64,000 nucleotides of DNA from Cucumis sativus. Its lineage: Eukaryota; Streptophyta; Magnoliopsida; Cucurbitales; Cucurbitaceae. A model generated the notes under the pieces. That model made no database searches and was not told the DNA's origin. It saw only the letters and a list, made by a program, of their open reading frames with translations. The DNA lies in NCBI RefSeq assembly GCF_000004075.3, contig NC_026655.2:12125000-12188999 (forward strand), in the 5' to 3' direction. Of this stretch, positions 1 to 11,294 are shown in pieces; within the stretch, counting starts at the first letter, position 1, and every line of letters begins with the position of its first letter. Made by a program: the position numbers and the translations under genes.

Positions 1-1088
1 CCTTCAAAAAGATGATTAGTGCCTTCAAAATATTTTCAAATTAACGAAATAAAATTTGTTTGTGAGATTATTAACCATTAATTACCAATTCCACCGCAAA
101 CACACACAATCTACAGTAAAGCAAAAATTGTGACAATAATGTTTTTTATTACTCATATTCAACTACATTCAAAAGCGTGAAGCTACATTTACATCAAAAT
201 AAAACATGTGTTTAAATATGAAATAATAAGCTTTTAAGCGAATGGTTTTAATTTTCACCACTGATTTTTATTTATTCGTATATGGTATGTATATCTTGAA
301 AAGTCCATCCTCATTCCTTTCTTCTCGAAGCATACTTCATCTTCTTTTCTTTAGCATTAGTACTTCAGGCACGTTTGATCACATCCCTTAAAACAACTGT
401 CTACTTTCTCAATATCTACCAATTTCATAAAGGAAAATAAAACAATTAAAAAAAGATAATCATATCCATCAAAATTGATTTCATTTTATTCTCAATTTCA
501 ATTTTTTGGGTTCAAATTTATATATAGTTCAACACTTTGTTTTATAGAAAATCAGATTGAGTAAAACTCACACACACACTGTATATATCGAAAAAAATAA
601 GCACTCTTAATTTAAACCACGACCACCCTACAAATCAGATTGAGGATGAAATGGTATTCATGACGATACCATTGGAAAACCAACGACTTACGATGACACA
701 CTGCCACGATTTCCTTGATCCCCTCATGTTTTTTGACAAATTTTAATTTCCACTATATTTGATGCGAAAACCATGTCACGTAAAAGTTAACGTAAAATAG
801 TTCAAACAATTTCGTAAAAAATTTATTTTTTAAAACCATACCTGACATGTTTTTCGTGTCAAGTAAATGTTCACTACTTTTAACCCGAATTATATGTCAA
901 GTAAAATCTACTTTATACTTGATCACAAAAAAAAAAAAAAAAAACCGTCAAATAAAGCTAACGTAAAATAATTAAAAAAAATTCGTGAAAACTTCATTTT
1001 TTAAAGACTATACTTGACGTTTTTATTAATAAAAACGTCAAGTATGTAAAAGTTGCTAGCGTCAAGTAAACCTATTTTTGTAGTAGTG
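1..1088 (+). mobile_element. Right-hand end of a CACTA-type DNA transposon
   Basis: The segment ends in TTTTTGTAGTAGTG at 1075-1088, the reverse of a CACTACTACAAAAA terminus as expected for CACTA (En/Spm) elements. Just inside lies a perfect palindrome at 1011-1044 (arm TACTTGACGTTTTT, centre ATTAAT). More copies of the ACTTGAC/GTCAAGT motif occur between about 850 and 1070, matching the subterminal repeats that CACTA transposases bind. No coding region is visible, and the left end lies outside the window. A near-identical end is at 27.8-28.0 kb. The superfamily call is inferred from the ends only. Confidence 0.5.
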
Positions 1089-1986
1089 TGACTTAATACG
1101 TAGTTCGCGTTAAAGCCCTACCAAAGGTGGAAGATCCATTTGTAGTTTACAAAGTTGCCACTACACAAATTTACTTCATTAAACATATCCTCAAATTATC
1201 TTTGACATTTTCAATGGATTTTTTTAGTTGTATATATGACAAATAAACACACATATACCTAGACCACATCAATTAATAGGATCACTTTACTTTGTTATAT
1301 TTGTATTTTTTTTTTCAAAATATTACTATACACATGAATTACTAAACCTAGAAATAAACTCTGTTGTAGTTATTTATATTTATTTTTCAGTAGAACATGA
1401 TCCTTCACCTAATTAGCCCAACTATCATTCAACATAAAGAATTTTATTAGTATAAAAGACGTAGCTCAACTGACATATGATATTTGTAATCTATCATGGG
1501 GTTTATGGTTTGAATCACTGCACCCACATCATATTTCTCCCCAATTATTACTACTTTAATATTATATCAATTAGTATAAAAAGAGAAAGTTGATGTAACA
1601 ATTAGTATAAAAAGATATTTATATTCGATCAAGGACTCTTGAACTCAAATAAACTACATATTTTGGAGTAAGTTGAGAATCACCGACATTGAAAAGATAA
1701 GGAAAGATGTCATAATTTTTGTTAAAGAAATCAACGACGAACTACAGAATTACAAAAAACGTTTAGAGAAATCGACACAAACTAGGATAATCCTAGAATG
1801 AGAGACATTATCTATTAACAGAGTTAAGTTACAAGGTTGAAAGTCTAGAGGGAAGCTTGGAACAACCAAATCTAACAAAGCTCTAAGCTAAAGAGAGATG
1901 GTAGTAGTATCATATTGGTTACAAGATAAATAACGTCTAGACCAAACTCTTATCAAGTTACATATATCTTCCTACAAGTTAACAAT
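1089..1986. other. AT-rich spacer without genes
   Basis: No convincing reading frame is present. The only structure seen is a SINE-like relic at about 1452-1560. The rest is low-complexity AT-rich sequence. Confidence 0.5.
1452..1560 (+). mobile_element. tRNA-derived SINE relic
   Basis: A Pol III style A box (GTAGCTCAACTGACAT near 1461) is followed about 45 bp downstream by a B box (GGTTTGAATCACTGC near 1507). This is the spacing of a tRNA-related SINE head. The sequence after the B box does not fold as a tRNA, so a functional tRNA gene is unlikely. No target duplication could be assigned. Confidence 0.4.
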
Positions 1987-4416
1987 TGTAACACCCCAAA
2001 ATTTTAAGGTAATATTTACATTTTTTTTATCAAATTATTGTTATTTAGAGATTCTAGGTTTGTGGGGGTGTTTTTGTAATTAGGTTTTGTAGGGAAAGAT
2101 TTTGGATTAAAGAATATAAAATATATATGAAATAATAATAATTATTAATATATATTTTTTAATTCTTATTATTATTATATTGTTTTTTTTTTAGAAAAAG
2201 AAACCCATTTCTTCTTCCTCGCGTGTGCACCCCCCTCACTTTCTTCGTTTTCTCCTTCTCCTTGCCCTAGCTTCCTCTTCCTTTCTTCTTCTCCGTTCAT
2301 CCTTCTCCGTCGTCGCCTTGCACCAGCCGAGCGAATCCCGTCCGACGAAACCCAGCTAGGCCACACCGCCTCTCCATCCACAACGCCGCTGTCTGTTCGC
2401 AAGCTGTCGGTCTCCGTTCGTGAACCCTAGCCGCCGCGTCAGTTCACCGGTCTTCCTTCATGACGCCGCCAATCGTTTGCGAAGTAGTGCGTCGTGAAGT
2501 CACGTCGGTCGCGCGACTCTATGTTTGCCAGTCGAGCCGTGAATCGTCCGTACGCCGTCTCTCCACCGTATGCCGTCTCTTCATTGTACGCCATCTCTCC
2601 GCCACACACTGTCTCTCCGTCGCACGCTGTCTCCCCATCGTGAATCGTCTGTTCACAAGCTGCAGGTTGTTCGTTGAAGCCAGATTGACATTTTGATTAC
2701 GCCTGTCCCCATTCACAATCCGACAACTGCACGTCGTAGTGTGCCGTGCCACATCCTCGTCCGTCGACTGTGAAATAGCTGTTGTCGGTTCCCCAACCCG
2801 GTTTATACGTGCAGATTTCATTCCTTCAATCGTTTTAGTGTCTGTCATACTCCAGGTAGTTGTGGTAAGAATGAAAATTGTAGGATTTGTGGTTTTGCAT
2901 TGTAAAATTTCGATGAATTTTGATGGTTAATTGGTTCAAATGATAGATTATGGAAGGTGTTGAAAGGGACATTGGGTTCTTTTAATTCACAACCAAATTT
3001 GTAGATTGTAGGAGTTCGGTTCGCCAATACCTCGGTAAGTTAGAACTGACATTGAGGAAATTAAGTGGAGTATGTATCGTGAAAGTAATTGAGTGAAAGC
3101 AATTGAGTTTCATATGAGTATGTATCGTGAAAGTAATTGAGTTTCATATCTTTGTGATTAGGTGTCTTTCGTTGGATATAGTTTGTACTAGAATTTGAGG
3201 TAAGGGATTCTCTACTACTAGACTCAGCTATAGTTTTGAATTGTGCTGACGGTATAGTTACCTCTAATTGAGTAAAGATGTTCAAACGATATATATACGT
3301 ATGGATGTAGACTTGGTGTTGAATGTATACTTTGAATGACTAGAAATATATATGTACATAGATTGACGTAGACTTGATGTTGACTAGAAATATATATGTA
3401 CATAGATTGACGTAGACTTGATGTTGAATGCATATTGTGATTGTCTGAGAATATATATATATATATATATGTGGATGTAGACAGGGTGACAATTGTAGAT
3501 TGTGTGTATGAGATGTGGATGTTAACTTGTGATTGTCGTTTAGACTGGGTGTAGGTTATACTAAAGTATGGTTGTGTACTGGTGAACTGAGGGGTGTTAT
3601 GACTATATAGTTTGATTAACTGATGTATTGACATGTTACTAATGGACATTGGGTTAAAGTGAGATAGGTTGACTGTTAGAGTGTTAAGTGAAAGTAATAT
3701 GTTGAGGTAGCTGGAGTGTACTATGAATGACTGTTATGATGTTTAGAATGGACTGAGGGAAAAATTGTTAGCTTTTTATTGGGATGTGTACCTTGCAGGT
3801 GTCCTACGGGATCACCACTTATTGTGCATCCTTCGGGAGCATTAGACTGATATGTGTTTCTGCAGAACACTAGACTGATATGTACGTCCCTCGGGGCGTT
3901 AGACTGATTATGTGTATCCTACGAGATCACAAGATTATGACCAATAATGTGTATCCTGCGGGATCACAAAATTGTGACTGTGCAGGGTACCCCAATAGAA
4001 AGTTAACGATTTATTTTTTCCCTAACGGGATTAGTAGTGGGTCTCTTACTGGGTATGTTTATACTTACCCTTTCATGTTTAACTATTTCAGGCAAAAGTA
4101 ACAAATGAGGTAGACCGACGAGGGACAAGAAGGAGACGTGATTGCCATAACGGAATGTCCTTCAAATGCTTTCGCATTATGTTTTCTTGTTTTCCTTAAT
4201 ACATGAGGTTGTTTAAAAATTTTGTGATGGAACTGAGTTTACGAACTGTTGTTTTGTAAATAGTACTTTTAAAATTTTGGTAATTTGAAATAGGGCCCGA
4301 ACTTAAGTTTATTTTTTTTTATCGTATGATTTCAAATGAAGTTTACTATATTTTGTGTCAATCAAGGTCTCTTTGTCAAAATTAATGACTTCGACTTAGA
4401 AAATTTGGTCGTTACA
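1987..4416 (+). mobile_element. Solo LTR, 2430 bp, with 5-bp target duplication
   Basis: The unit begins TGTAACACCC and ends GGTCGTTACA, so it has TG...CA ends with a 6-bp inverted terminal repeat (TGTAAC/GTTACA). It is flanked by a perfect 5-bp direct repeat, ACAAT at 1982-1986 and 4417-4421. There is no internal region and no second LTR, so it is a solo LTR left by recombination between two LTRs. A GC- and pyrimidine-rich stretch (about 2190-2700) may be the transcribed leader. No coding domain is recognisable; the open frames at 2175-2930 and 3061-4101 look incidental. The large LTR suggests Ty3/gypsy, but family assignment needs a search. Confidence 0.85.
3795..3975 (+). repeat. Degenerate ~45-bp tandem repeat inside the solo LTR
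   Basis: Four to five diverged copies of a unit containing GTATCCTGCGGGATCAC, each followed by an ATTAGACTGATATGTG-like segment. The units differ in the inverted core (CCTACGGG, CCTTCGGG, CCCTCGGGG), so each could form a short hairpin. Function unknown. Confidence 0.5.
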
Positions 4417-5408
4417 ACAATTGATTTTGGTTTTTTCTTAAAAATGCTACTGTTTCTTTCTATCCATACAGTCCAAAGTAACTCAGCTATTGCTTTGAAT
4501 CTAATGACATTTCTTCTATTGCTTTAGCTTGGATATCGTTCTGCATATCGTAATTAAGTTTTCGAAGTTTGAGAAATTCCCAAGTGCTCTTGCCATTTTG
4601 TTCCACAGTGACCGAAAATTAGAAGTCGCCATCAATCTTTTTTACGGTGTGATTGGACACTTAAATAATTTTTTTTAAAAAATGGTCAAAAATAGAGTTG
4701 AGTTCGGGAGTCATTTGTGTGTAGGAGGATATTAGCACCCCACAACACCCATTTAGAAAAACAGTAGCCAAATTTCAAATCTTGAATTGAAAATATTTTT
4801 TAATTTATTTTAAAACTAATGTATTATTTTACCCCTCATTGCTCCAATATTTGAAACAATGATCTGTGAAATAATATTCCATTAATTAGACTATATATTG
4901 AAGGAAAGTTTCTCACCTTATGAAAATGAGAAATTATTACAATTTCTCAAAATCTATCGTAGGTTAATCTTTGAATAAAGATTTTTTTTAAACATTGATT
5001 AAATTCATTTTTTTCTTGGGATCAAATCTCGAACACCCAAAGATATTGATACCTCACCTCAAGAAATCTAGAAAATCAGACTCCCAAATTTTCTAGATTC
5101 TGTTGTAGGATTTTGTTTAAGAAAAACGATATAAGTTTTTAGAAAAAACTGTTTTAGGAAACCTTATGAAATCATAGGTTAAATTTGGAAGGTTTTGAAA
5201 AAACATATAACATTAGAAAAAAATTTGCTGAATGATTAAAAAAAAAGTCTATTTTAAAATATAAAGAATTTTAAATTAGAAAGATTTTAAAACATTAAAC
5301 AATTTTAATACAAAGAGTTATGTTAAGTGCATATAATAATATAATAATAGTTATGATAGTAATGTGAATAAGGAAAAGAAATGAAACAATATAACTAGGA
5401 GTCTTAGG
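4417..5408. other. AT-rich spacer with an old LTR scrap
   Basis: No gene is visible. Around 4620-4760 a stretch containing AGTCGCCATCAAT and ending TTAGCACCCCACAACACC resembles the start of the solo LTR at 49474 (GGCCACCAACC, TTAGCACCCTACAACACC). It is probably a degraded relative of that LTR family. The rest is AT-rich with no feature seen. Confidence 0.4.
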
Positions 5409-5467
5409 GGCTTGCTCTTTACTTCAACACTCATTATAAAGCCCCTAGGAGTCTTAGGGGTCCTTGC

Positions 5468-6333
5468 ATGGTTGAATTTTTTGGTGAAGGTGGGGCCAAA
5501 TATCATACTAATCTTAAGGCTCGAACACATATCCACAAGGAAAAGTATGTGTCATGGCATGCATGTCTTCCGATAAAGAATAAAGACGAACTCTTAACAG
5601 ATGATGGAGAGTTAATTAGTTGGAATGCTTCATTTTTTATAAGCATTCGCTCTTGTTTTCTATCTTCGCAATGTGGATCCTCCTCAATTATTGAACCTTA
5701 TAGTCCTTATCGCTTTAGCCGACAATTTGGGTTTTATCAAGACGTGTCATATGACATGCAAAAAAATTTTGGAAGCCGATTTTGCCAGCGTACGATATTG
5801 TTGGATGATTTACATTTGCGAGAACACACTTTCCCAAGTATATCTTGCTGCGTTAGCCCTTAACCCAGACACACATATTACTTCTCATTATAAGGTTTAG
5901 TGGCTTGCGAAACACGATGATTACCTCTAAGAAGGGGTACAACATTTGATAGGTCATCCTACTCCCCCTCACATCAAATCCAAAACCACGAAAAAAAAAA
6001 GAGATTAATTTTGGTAGTGGAAGTCAAAAGATATGCTCCAATGAAACTGGTGGAGAAAATCAAGGGAGGAACAAAATGCTTGGTGGATAATTTGTCTCCT
6101 TCTACACGATTTAAACTTCCTATTAAAGGTGGTATTGACAATGTGGGTAAGGACAATTGCTTATTGATAGCCGTCAAGCGTCCTTCTAAACGTACTAAGG
6201 ATAGTAAAAGCAGCAATGATGATCGCCACTGGAAGAGACCCAAGATGCCCAACAAACAGTCAAATGATGATGAAGAGGTATCCTATTAAAGTCCCTGATG
6301 CTGCAGAATTTTTTTGATGTCCCTTCCCCCATG
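5468..6333 (+). pseudogene. PMD protein gene, truncated 3' part of exon 1 (left palindrome arm)
   Basis: The + strand translation mirrors the C-terminal third of the PMD gene on the opposite arm, for example VEFFGEGGAKYHTNLKARTH near the start and SNDDRHWKRPKMPNKQSNDD near 6210-6270. The copy has frameshifts near 5790 and 5900-6010 and a stop near 6287-6289, and it lacks the N-terminal two thirds because the palindrome arm ends at 5409. A donor-like ATG|GTTTCT at 6333/6334 and an acceptor TTTTGCAG at 6410-6417 mark the same 84-nt intron as in the other copy. It cannot encode a functional protein. Confidence 0.8.
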
Positions 6334-6417
6334 GTTTCTTTTTGTCTCCCTTTTTATTTATTGTATTTTCTCTCCTTTACTCCTATTCTTATTTCTTGTT
6401 GTTAAATTATTTTGCAG

Positions 6418-7242
6418 TCCTATTTAGGTGATCATGACCTACACATCGAAGGAACCTTAGAGTCGATGGCGAATTTAGAAGACTGTAACGCTGTACTTAC
6501 TTATAGTGAGAACTCTAGGACACCTATAGGTGCAAATATTGGGTCTGATCGTCCTCTTGTGATCAAGGGGCCCTCCCAACAAGTGGAAGGAATGAAGCCT
6601 ATTGAAGCTTTTGAGATTTCTCATTTTTGTGTTGACAGCTTAATTTCTGACCTCCGACGACAAACTACCATAACCTTGTGGGAAAACCTACGACAGAAGA
6701 TCATTCGTATTCTTTTTGAACGACCGAGTAGTCTTAAACCAAAAATGCGTAAGATCATTGATGCAATTGAAACTAGCGGCAGCAACAACCTTATCATATT
6801 GAGGGAGCTTGTGGATGGTTACTTCCAAGGTGTCAAGAACCATAATCAAATACATACCTCATGTTTACTCCAATCAACTAAGGATGCTCAGTTAACGGAG
6901 GCAAAGGGTTTTGTGAAGACTTAGCGAGTTGATGAGAATCGTATATTGGAAGAGACCAGCACTGTCAAACGTCACCTTACACGATTGTCTGCCAAGGAGG
7001 CTAAACTAGAAGCCAAACTAAAGGTGGTGCGGACCGAGTCTGCTAAACTTTCTGGCATAATTATCAAGAACGACCTAGAGCTGAAGCAGAAGCAACGTGA
7101 GATTTCAAAGACTTGTGAGGAAATTGACAAACTCGAATGTGCCCCAATTGTTGGAGATATTGATGCTAATATGCTATCAACACTTTGTGAATATTTAGAA
7201 AGCACACTAGAGGAGTTGAAGAACTTTAAATGGACCCCATAA
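6418..7242 (+). pseudogene. Coiled-coil C-terminal exon of the PMD gene, nonsense-mutated copy
   Basis: This is the second exon of the PMD-type gene on the left arm. It is open from the acceptor at 6417 to the natural stop at 7240-7242 except for one in-frame TAG at 6922-6924, where the other arm has a sense codon. The C-terminal 100 residues are rich in Lys, Glu and Leu (for example LTRLSAKEAKLEAKLK) and are predicted by eye to form a coiled coil. The domain is not one I recognise. It converges with the integrase fragment at 7620-9190. Confidence 0.75.
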
Positions 7243-7619
7243 TTCGCTGACTTATCTTATTTATCAATTTATGCTATTTTATTTTATTATTTTTTTCAGA
7301 AGTTTATAATAAAAATTTTATTCTTTCATTGTTCCACTTCTCATCATTTTTTTTATTAAATGTAATATGTCTTTTTCTTTTTTTCTTACTGGACTGAACT
7401 TAAAGTTTCCTTTAAGCTACCTACGTACCCTTTATAATAGAGGGATCAAGTCATAACGTAGTTCAAGTTTTTTTTTTTTTTTTTTTTTTTGCTGGATTGA
7501 ACTTAATGTTTCCTTTAAACTACCTAAGTTCCCCTTTATAATAGAGGGATCAACTCATAACGTAGTTCAAGGTTTTTTTTTTGCTTTTTTTTTACATAAC
7601 AAAATTAAGCATAAATTTT
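7243..7619. repeat. Convergent-gene spacer with two hairpin-bearing repeat units
   Basis: Between the coiled-coil exon and the oppositely oriented integrase lie two copies (about 7395-7475 and 7485-7572) of an ~90-bp unit. It contains CCTTTATAATAGAGGGATCA and TAACGTAGTTCAA, separated by T runs. Related units sit at the same place in the other arm (four copies) and in the right-edge element (three copies). The position between converging genes suggests a shared 3' processing or termination region, which is inference. Confidence 0.6.
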
Positions 7620-9190
7620 TTAAAGAAATTTACCGTTGATTGGGTCCACTCGTAGTCCGTCTTGATCAACGATCTTGCATGCGCCATTTATATAAACTTT
7701 TTTAACAATGTAGGGTCCATCCCATTTAGGTGTGAACTTATTTCTTGTATGCCTTGTTGTGATGATCGGTCTTCTTACAACAAGTAGTAGATCATCGACT
7801 TGAAAGGGGCAAGGTTTAACATGCTTATCAAAAGCTTTGGACATTTTTGCTCGATAACATTCCAATGCTTGCTGAGCCTCTAATCGCTTTTCATCAAGTT
7901 CTTCTAACTCTTGAAGATGTAACTTCACATTATCTTCGGTAGTTAATCCCTCTTGTACTGTCATTCTTAGCAATGGATTTTCCCTTTCGAGAGGAAGGAT
8001 AGCCTCCACACCGTAAACAAGCGAATATGGTGTAACCCCCGTAGGGGTGCGATGAGTCGTCCGATAAGCCCAAAATGCCTCACCGATCCTTTCTTGCCAA
8101 TCCCTCTTTGACTTGGAGACAATTTTCTTTAAAAGATTACACAACATTTTGTTGAATGCTTCTGCTAGTCCATTCACAGCTGCGTTGTACATGGATGACT
8201 TATATTGCTTGATTTTGAATTTTTCACATAACTTGTCCATCATGTTATTGGAGAATTGCGTTCCATTATCCGTCACGATTCGGTGTGGAATACTGTATCG
8301 ATAGATGATGTGTGTTCGAATAAAGTCTGCCACGTTCTCCTTCTTGGCTTCTCTTAAGGAAATGGCCTCAGCCCACCTTGAAAAATAGTCTGTTGCTGCG
8401 AGGATATAAGAATGTCCTGCTGATGATTTTGGTGTAATGGGGCCAACCAGATTGAGTCCCCAAGCCTTAAAAGGCCAAGAAGCCACAGTTGGATGTAGAG
8501 GTTCTGGAGGTTGGTGTATGAAGTTTGCATGGTATTGACAAGTCTCACACTTCTTCACATAGTCTATTGAATCTTGGATCATCTTAGGCCAGTAGTAGCC
8601 CATTCTTCTTAGCTGGAATTGAAGCTTTGGTCCCGATTGATGTGCTCCACAAACACCTGCATGTACTTCCTTTAGAGCTTTTATCGACTCTTCTTTTCCA
8701 AGACATCGAAGGAAGAGCCCTTCAAGAGAACGACGATATAAGGTTCCCTTGTAATATATAAAGTGTGCAGCTCTTCTTCGTACTTCAATTTTATGACGAG
8801 ATTCCTTTGGAAGCTTTCCATATTCCAGATACTCTATGATGGGTTGACGCCAATCTTCTTCATCAATCAAATGGGATGTCGTCGTGTTCACTTCCTGATA
8901 TTCAGACATAATTGGATGCATAATCCATCGTTGAAAGAGAGGTATGTTCAGAGTTACATCATCTGGCATCATCAAGGTAGTGGCTAAATTTGCCAACGCG
9001 TCCACCCTCTTATTTTCTACTCTAGGGACATGTTCTAGCATCACACTATTGAACTTTTCCATCAATTGTCGAGCATAAGTAAAATATGGCTTCAAGTCTT
9101 CATGTTTCACGTCATACTGTGAAGCGAGAGTTGATTGATTATCAATTTTGAATCACCATAAACCTCTGAACGATACTCCGATTTCTAATG
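7620..9190 (-). pseudogene. Ty3/gypsy pol fragment: RNase H tail and integrase, left arm
   Basis: A 496-residue frame (9110 down to 7620) is open, and homology continues upstream to the palindrome centre at 9190. Order: RNase H C-terminus (HVPRVENKRVDALANLA, residues 27-43); integrase zinc-binding H2C2 (H150, H157, C188, C191); integrase core with D281 in TDNG and E317 (spacing DX35E); then a GPY-like C-terminal region ending INGKFL. The first catalytic Asp of the core is Asn here (GLNLVG, N220) but Asp in the other arm, so this copy should be inactive. Reverse transcriptase, protease and gag are absent because the palindrome centre cuts through RNase H. In the intact family this part would act on retrotransposon cDNA in the nucleus. 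Confidence 0.9.
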
Positions 9191-10741
9191 CATTAGAAAT
9201 CGGAGTGTCATTCATAGAGATCTATGGTGATTCAAAATTGATAATCAATCAACTCTCGCTTCAATATGACGTGAAACATGAAGACTTGAAGCCATATTTT
9301 GCTTATGCTCGACAATTGATGGAAAAGTTTGATAATGTGATGTTAGAACATGTCCCTAGAGTAGAAAATAAGAGAGCGGATGCATTGGCAAATTTAGCCA
9401 CGGCCTTGACCATTCCAGATGATGTAACTCTGAACATACCACTTTGCCAATGATGGATTATACCCCCAGTTAGGCCTGAATGTCAGGAAGTGAACATGGC
9501 AACATCCTATTTGATTGATGAAGAAGATTGGCGTCAACCCATCATAGAGTATCTTGAACATGGAAAGCTTCCAAAGGATTCTCGTCATAAAATTGAGATA
9601 CGAAGAAGGGCAGCACACTTCATTTATTACAAGGAACTTTATATCACCGTTCTCTTGAAGGGCTCTTCCTTCGATGTCTCGAAAGGAAGATTCGGTAAAA
9701 GCTCTAAAGGAAGTACATGCAGGTGTTTGTGGAGCACATCAATCGGACCAAAGCTTCAATTCCAGCTAAGAAGAATGGGCTACTACTGGCCTAAGATGAT
9801 CCAAGATTCAATAGACTATGTGAAGAAGTGTGAGCTTGTCAATACCATGCAAACTTCATACACCAACCTCCAGAACCTCTTCATCCAACTGTGGCTTCTT
9901 GGCCTTTTGAGGCTTGGGGACTCGATCTGGTTGGCCCCATTACACCAAAATCATCAGCAGGACATTCTTATATCCTGCAGCAACAGACTATTTTTCAAGT
10001 AGGCTGAGGCCATTTCCTTGAGAAGCCAAGAAGGAGAACGTGGCAGACTTTATTCGAACACACATCATCTATCGATACGGTATTCCACATCGAATCGTGA
10101 CGGATAATGGAAAGCAATTCTCCAATAGTATGATGGACAAGTTATGTGAAAAATTCAAATTCAAGCAATATAAGTCATCCATGTACAACGCAGCTGCGAA
10201 TGGACTAGCAGAAGCATTCAACAAAACATTGTGTAATCTTTTAAAGAAAATTGTCTCCAAGTCAAAGAGGGATTGGCAAGAAAGATCGTGAGGCATTATG
10301 GGCTTATCGGACGACTCATCGCACCCCTACAGGGGTTACACCATATTCGCTTGTTTACGGTGTGGAGGCTGTCCTTCCTCTCGAAAGGGAAATTCCGTCA
10401 CTAAGAATGGCAGTACAAGAGGATTGACTACCGAAGATAATGTGAAGTTACGTCTTCAAGAATTAGAAGCACTTGACGAAAAGCGATTAGAGGCTCAACA
10501 AGCATTGGAATGTTATCAAGCGAGAATGTCCAAAGCTTTTGATAAACACGTTAAACCTCGCTCCTTTCAAGTCGGTGATCTAGTACTTGCCGTAAAGACG
10601 ATCATCACAACAAGGCATACAGGAAATAAGTTCACACCTAAATGGGATGGACCCTACATTGTTAAAAAGTTTATATAAATGGCGCATACAAGATCATTGA
10701 TCAAGACGGACTACGAATTGGCCAATCAATGGTAAATTTCT
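9191..10741 (+). pseudogene. Ty3/gypsy pol fragment: RNase H tail and integrase, right arm, frameshifted
   Basis: Mirror copy of the left-arm fragment. It starts in RNase H (ALEIGVSFIEIYGDSKL, with the catalytic-type Asp in YGDS) and runs through the zinc-binding domain, the integrase core (GLDLVG retained, then TDNG and the Glu) and the C-terminal region. It is broken by a CGA-to-TGA type stop at 9451-9453, frameshifts near 9640-9700, 9830-10030 and 10280-10300, and a further shift near 10675. On this strand pol runs toward the LTR ending at 17012, so this arm is the one collinear with its own 3' LTR. Confidence 0.88.
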
Positions 10742-11294
10742 TAAAAAAATTTATGCTTAATTTTGTTAGGTAAAAAAAAAAAAAAAGTTGAACTACGTTA
10801 TGACTTGATCCCTATATTATAAAGGGTACGTAGGCAGCTTAAGGAAAACCTTAAGCCCAGTCCAAAAAAAAAAAAAAAAAAAGTTGAACTACGTTATGAC
10901 TTGATCCCTATATTATAAAGGGTACGTAGGCAGCTTAAGGAAAACCTTAAGCCCAGTCCAGCAAAAAAAAAGTTGAACTACGTTATGACTTGATCCCTAT
11001 ATTATAAAGGGTACGTAGGCAGCTTAAGGAAAACCTTAAGCCCAGTCCAGCAAAAAAAAAAAGTTAAACTACGTTATGACTTGATCCCTATATTATAAAG
11101 GGTATGTAGACAGCTTAAAGGAAACTTTAAGTTCAGTGCAGTAAAAAAAAAAAAGGAAGAAAGACAAATTACATTTAACCAAAAAAATGATGAGGAGTGG
11201 AACAATGAAAGAATAATTTTTTTTATTTATTATAAACTTCTAGCAAAAAAAAAATTAAAAAGGCATAAGTAGATAAATAAGAGAAAGCAGAGAA
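10742..11294. repeat. Four-copy hairpin repeat between converging pol and PMD genes
   Basis: Four ~92-bp units (starting about 10787, 10883, 10972 and 11063) each contain GTTGAACTACGTTATGACTT, a TATTATAAAGGGTA segment and GCTTAAGGAAAACCTTAAGC. The last is a perfect stem (CTTAAGG/CCTTAAG) with a 4-nt loop; the fourth unit is diverged there. Units are separated by A runs. Below them, about 11143-11294 is A-rich spacer. The left arm has two units, so copy number has changed since the palindrome formed. Confidence 0.75.

Noticed and set aside
2175..2930. Several open frames in the GC-richer part of the solo LTR
   Set aside because: They overlap on both strands, are Arg/Ser/Val rich from repeated pyrimidine blocks, and resemble no protein family. 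They are better explained as LTR leader sequence.
7243..7619. Rho-independent style terminators from the hairpin repeats
   Set aside because: The context is a plant nuclear retrotransposon, so bacterial-type termination does not apply. Kept only as a candidate 3' end or processing region.
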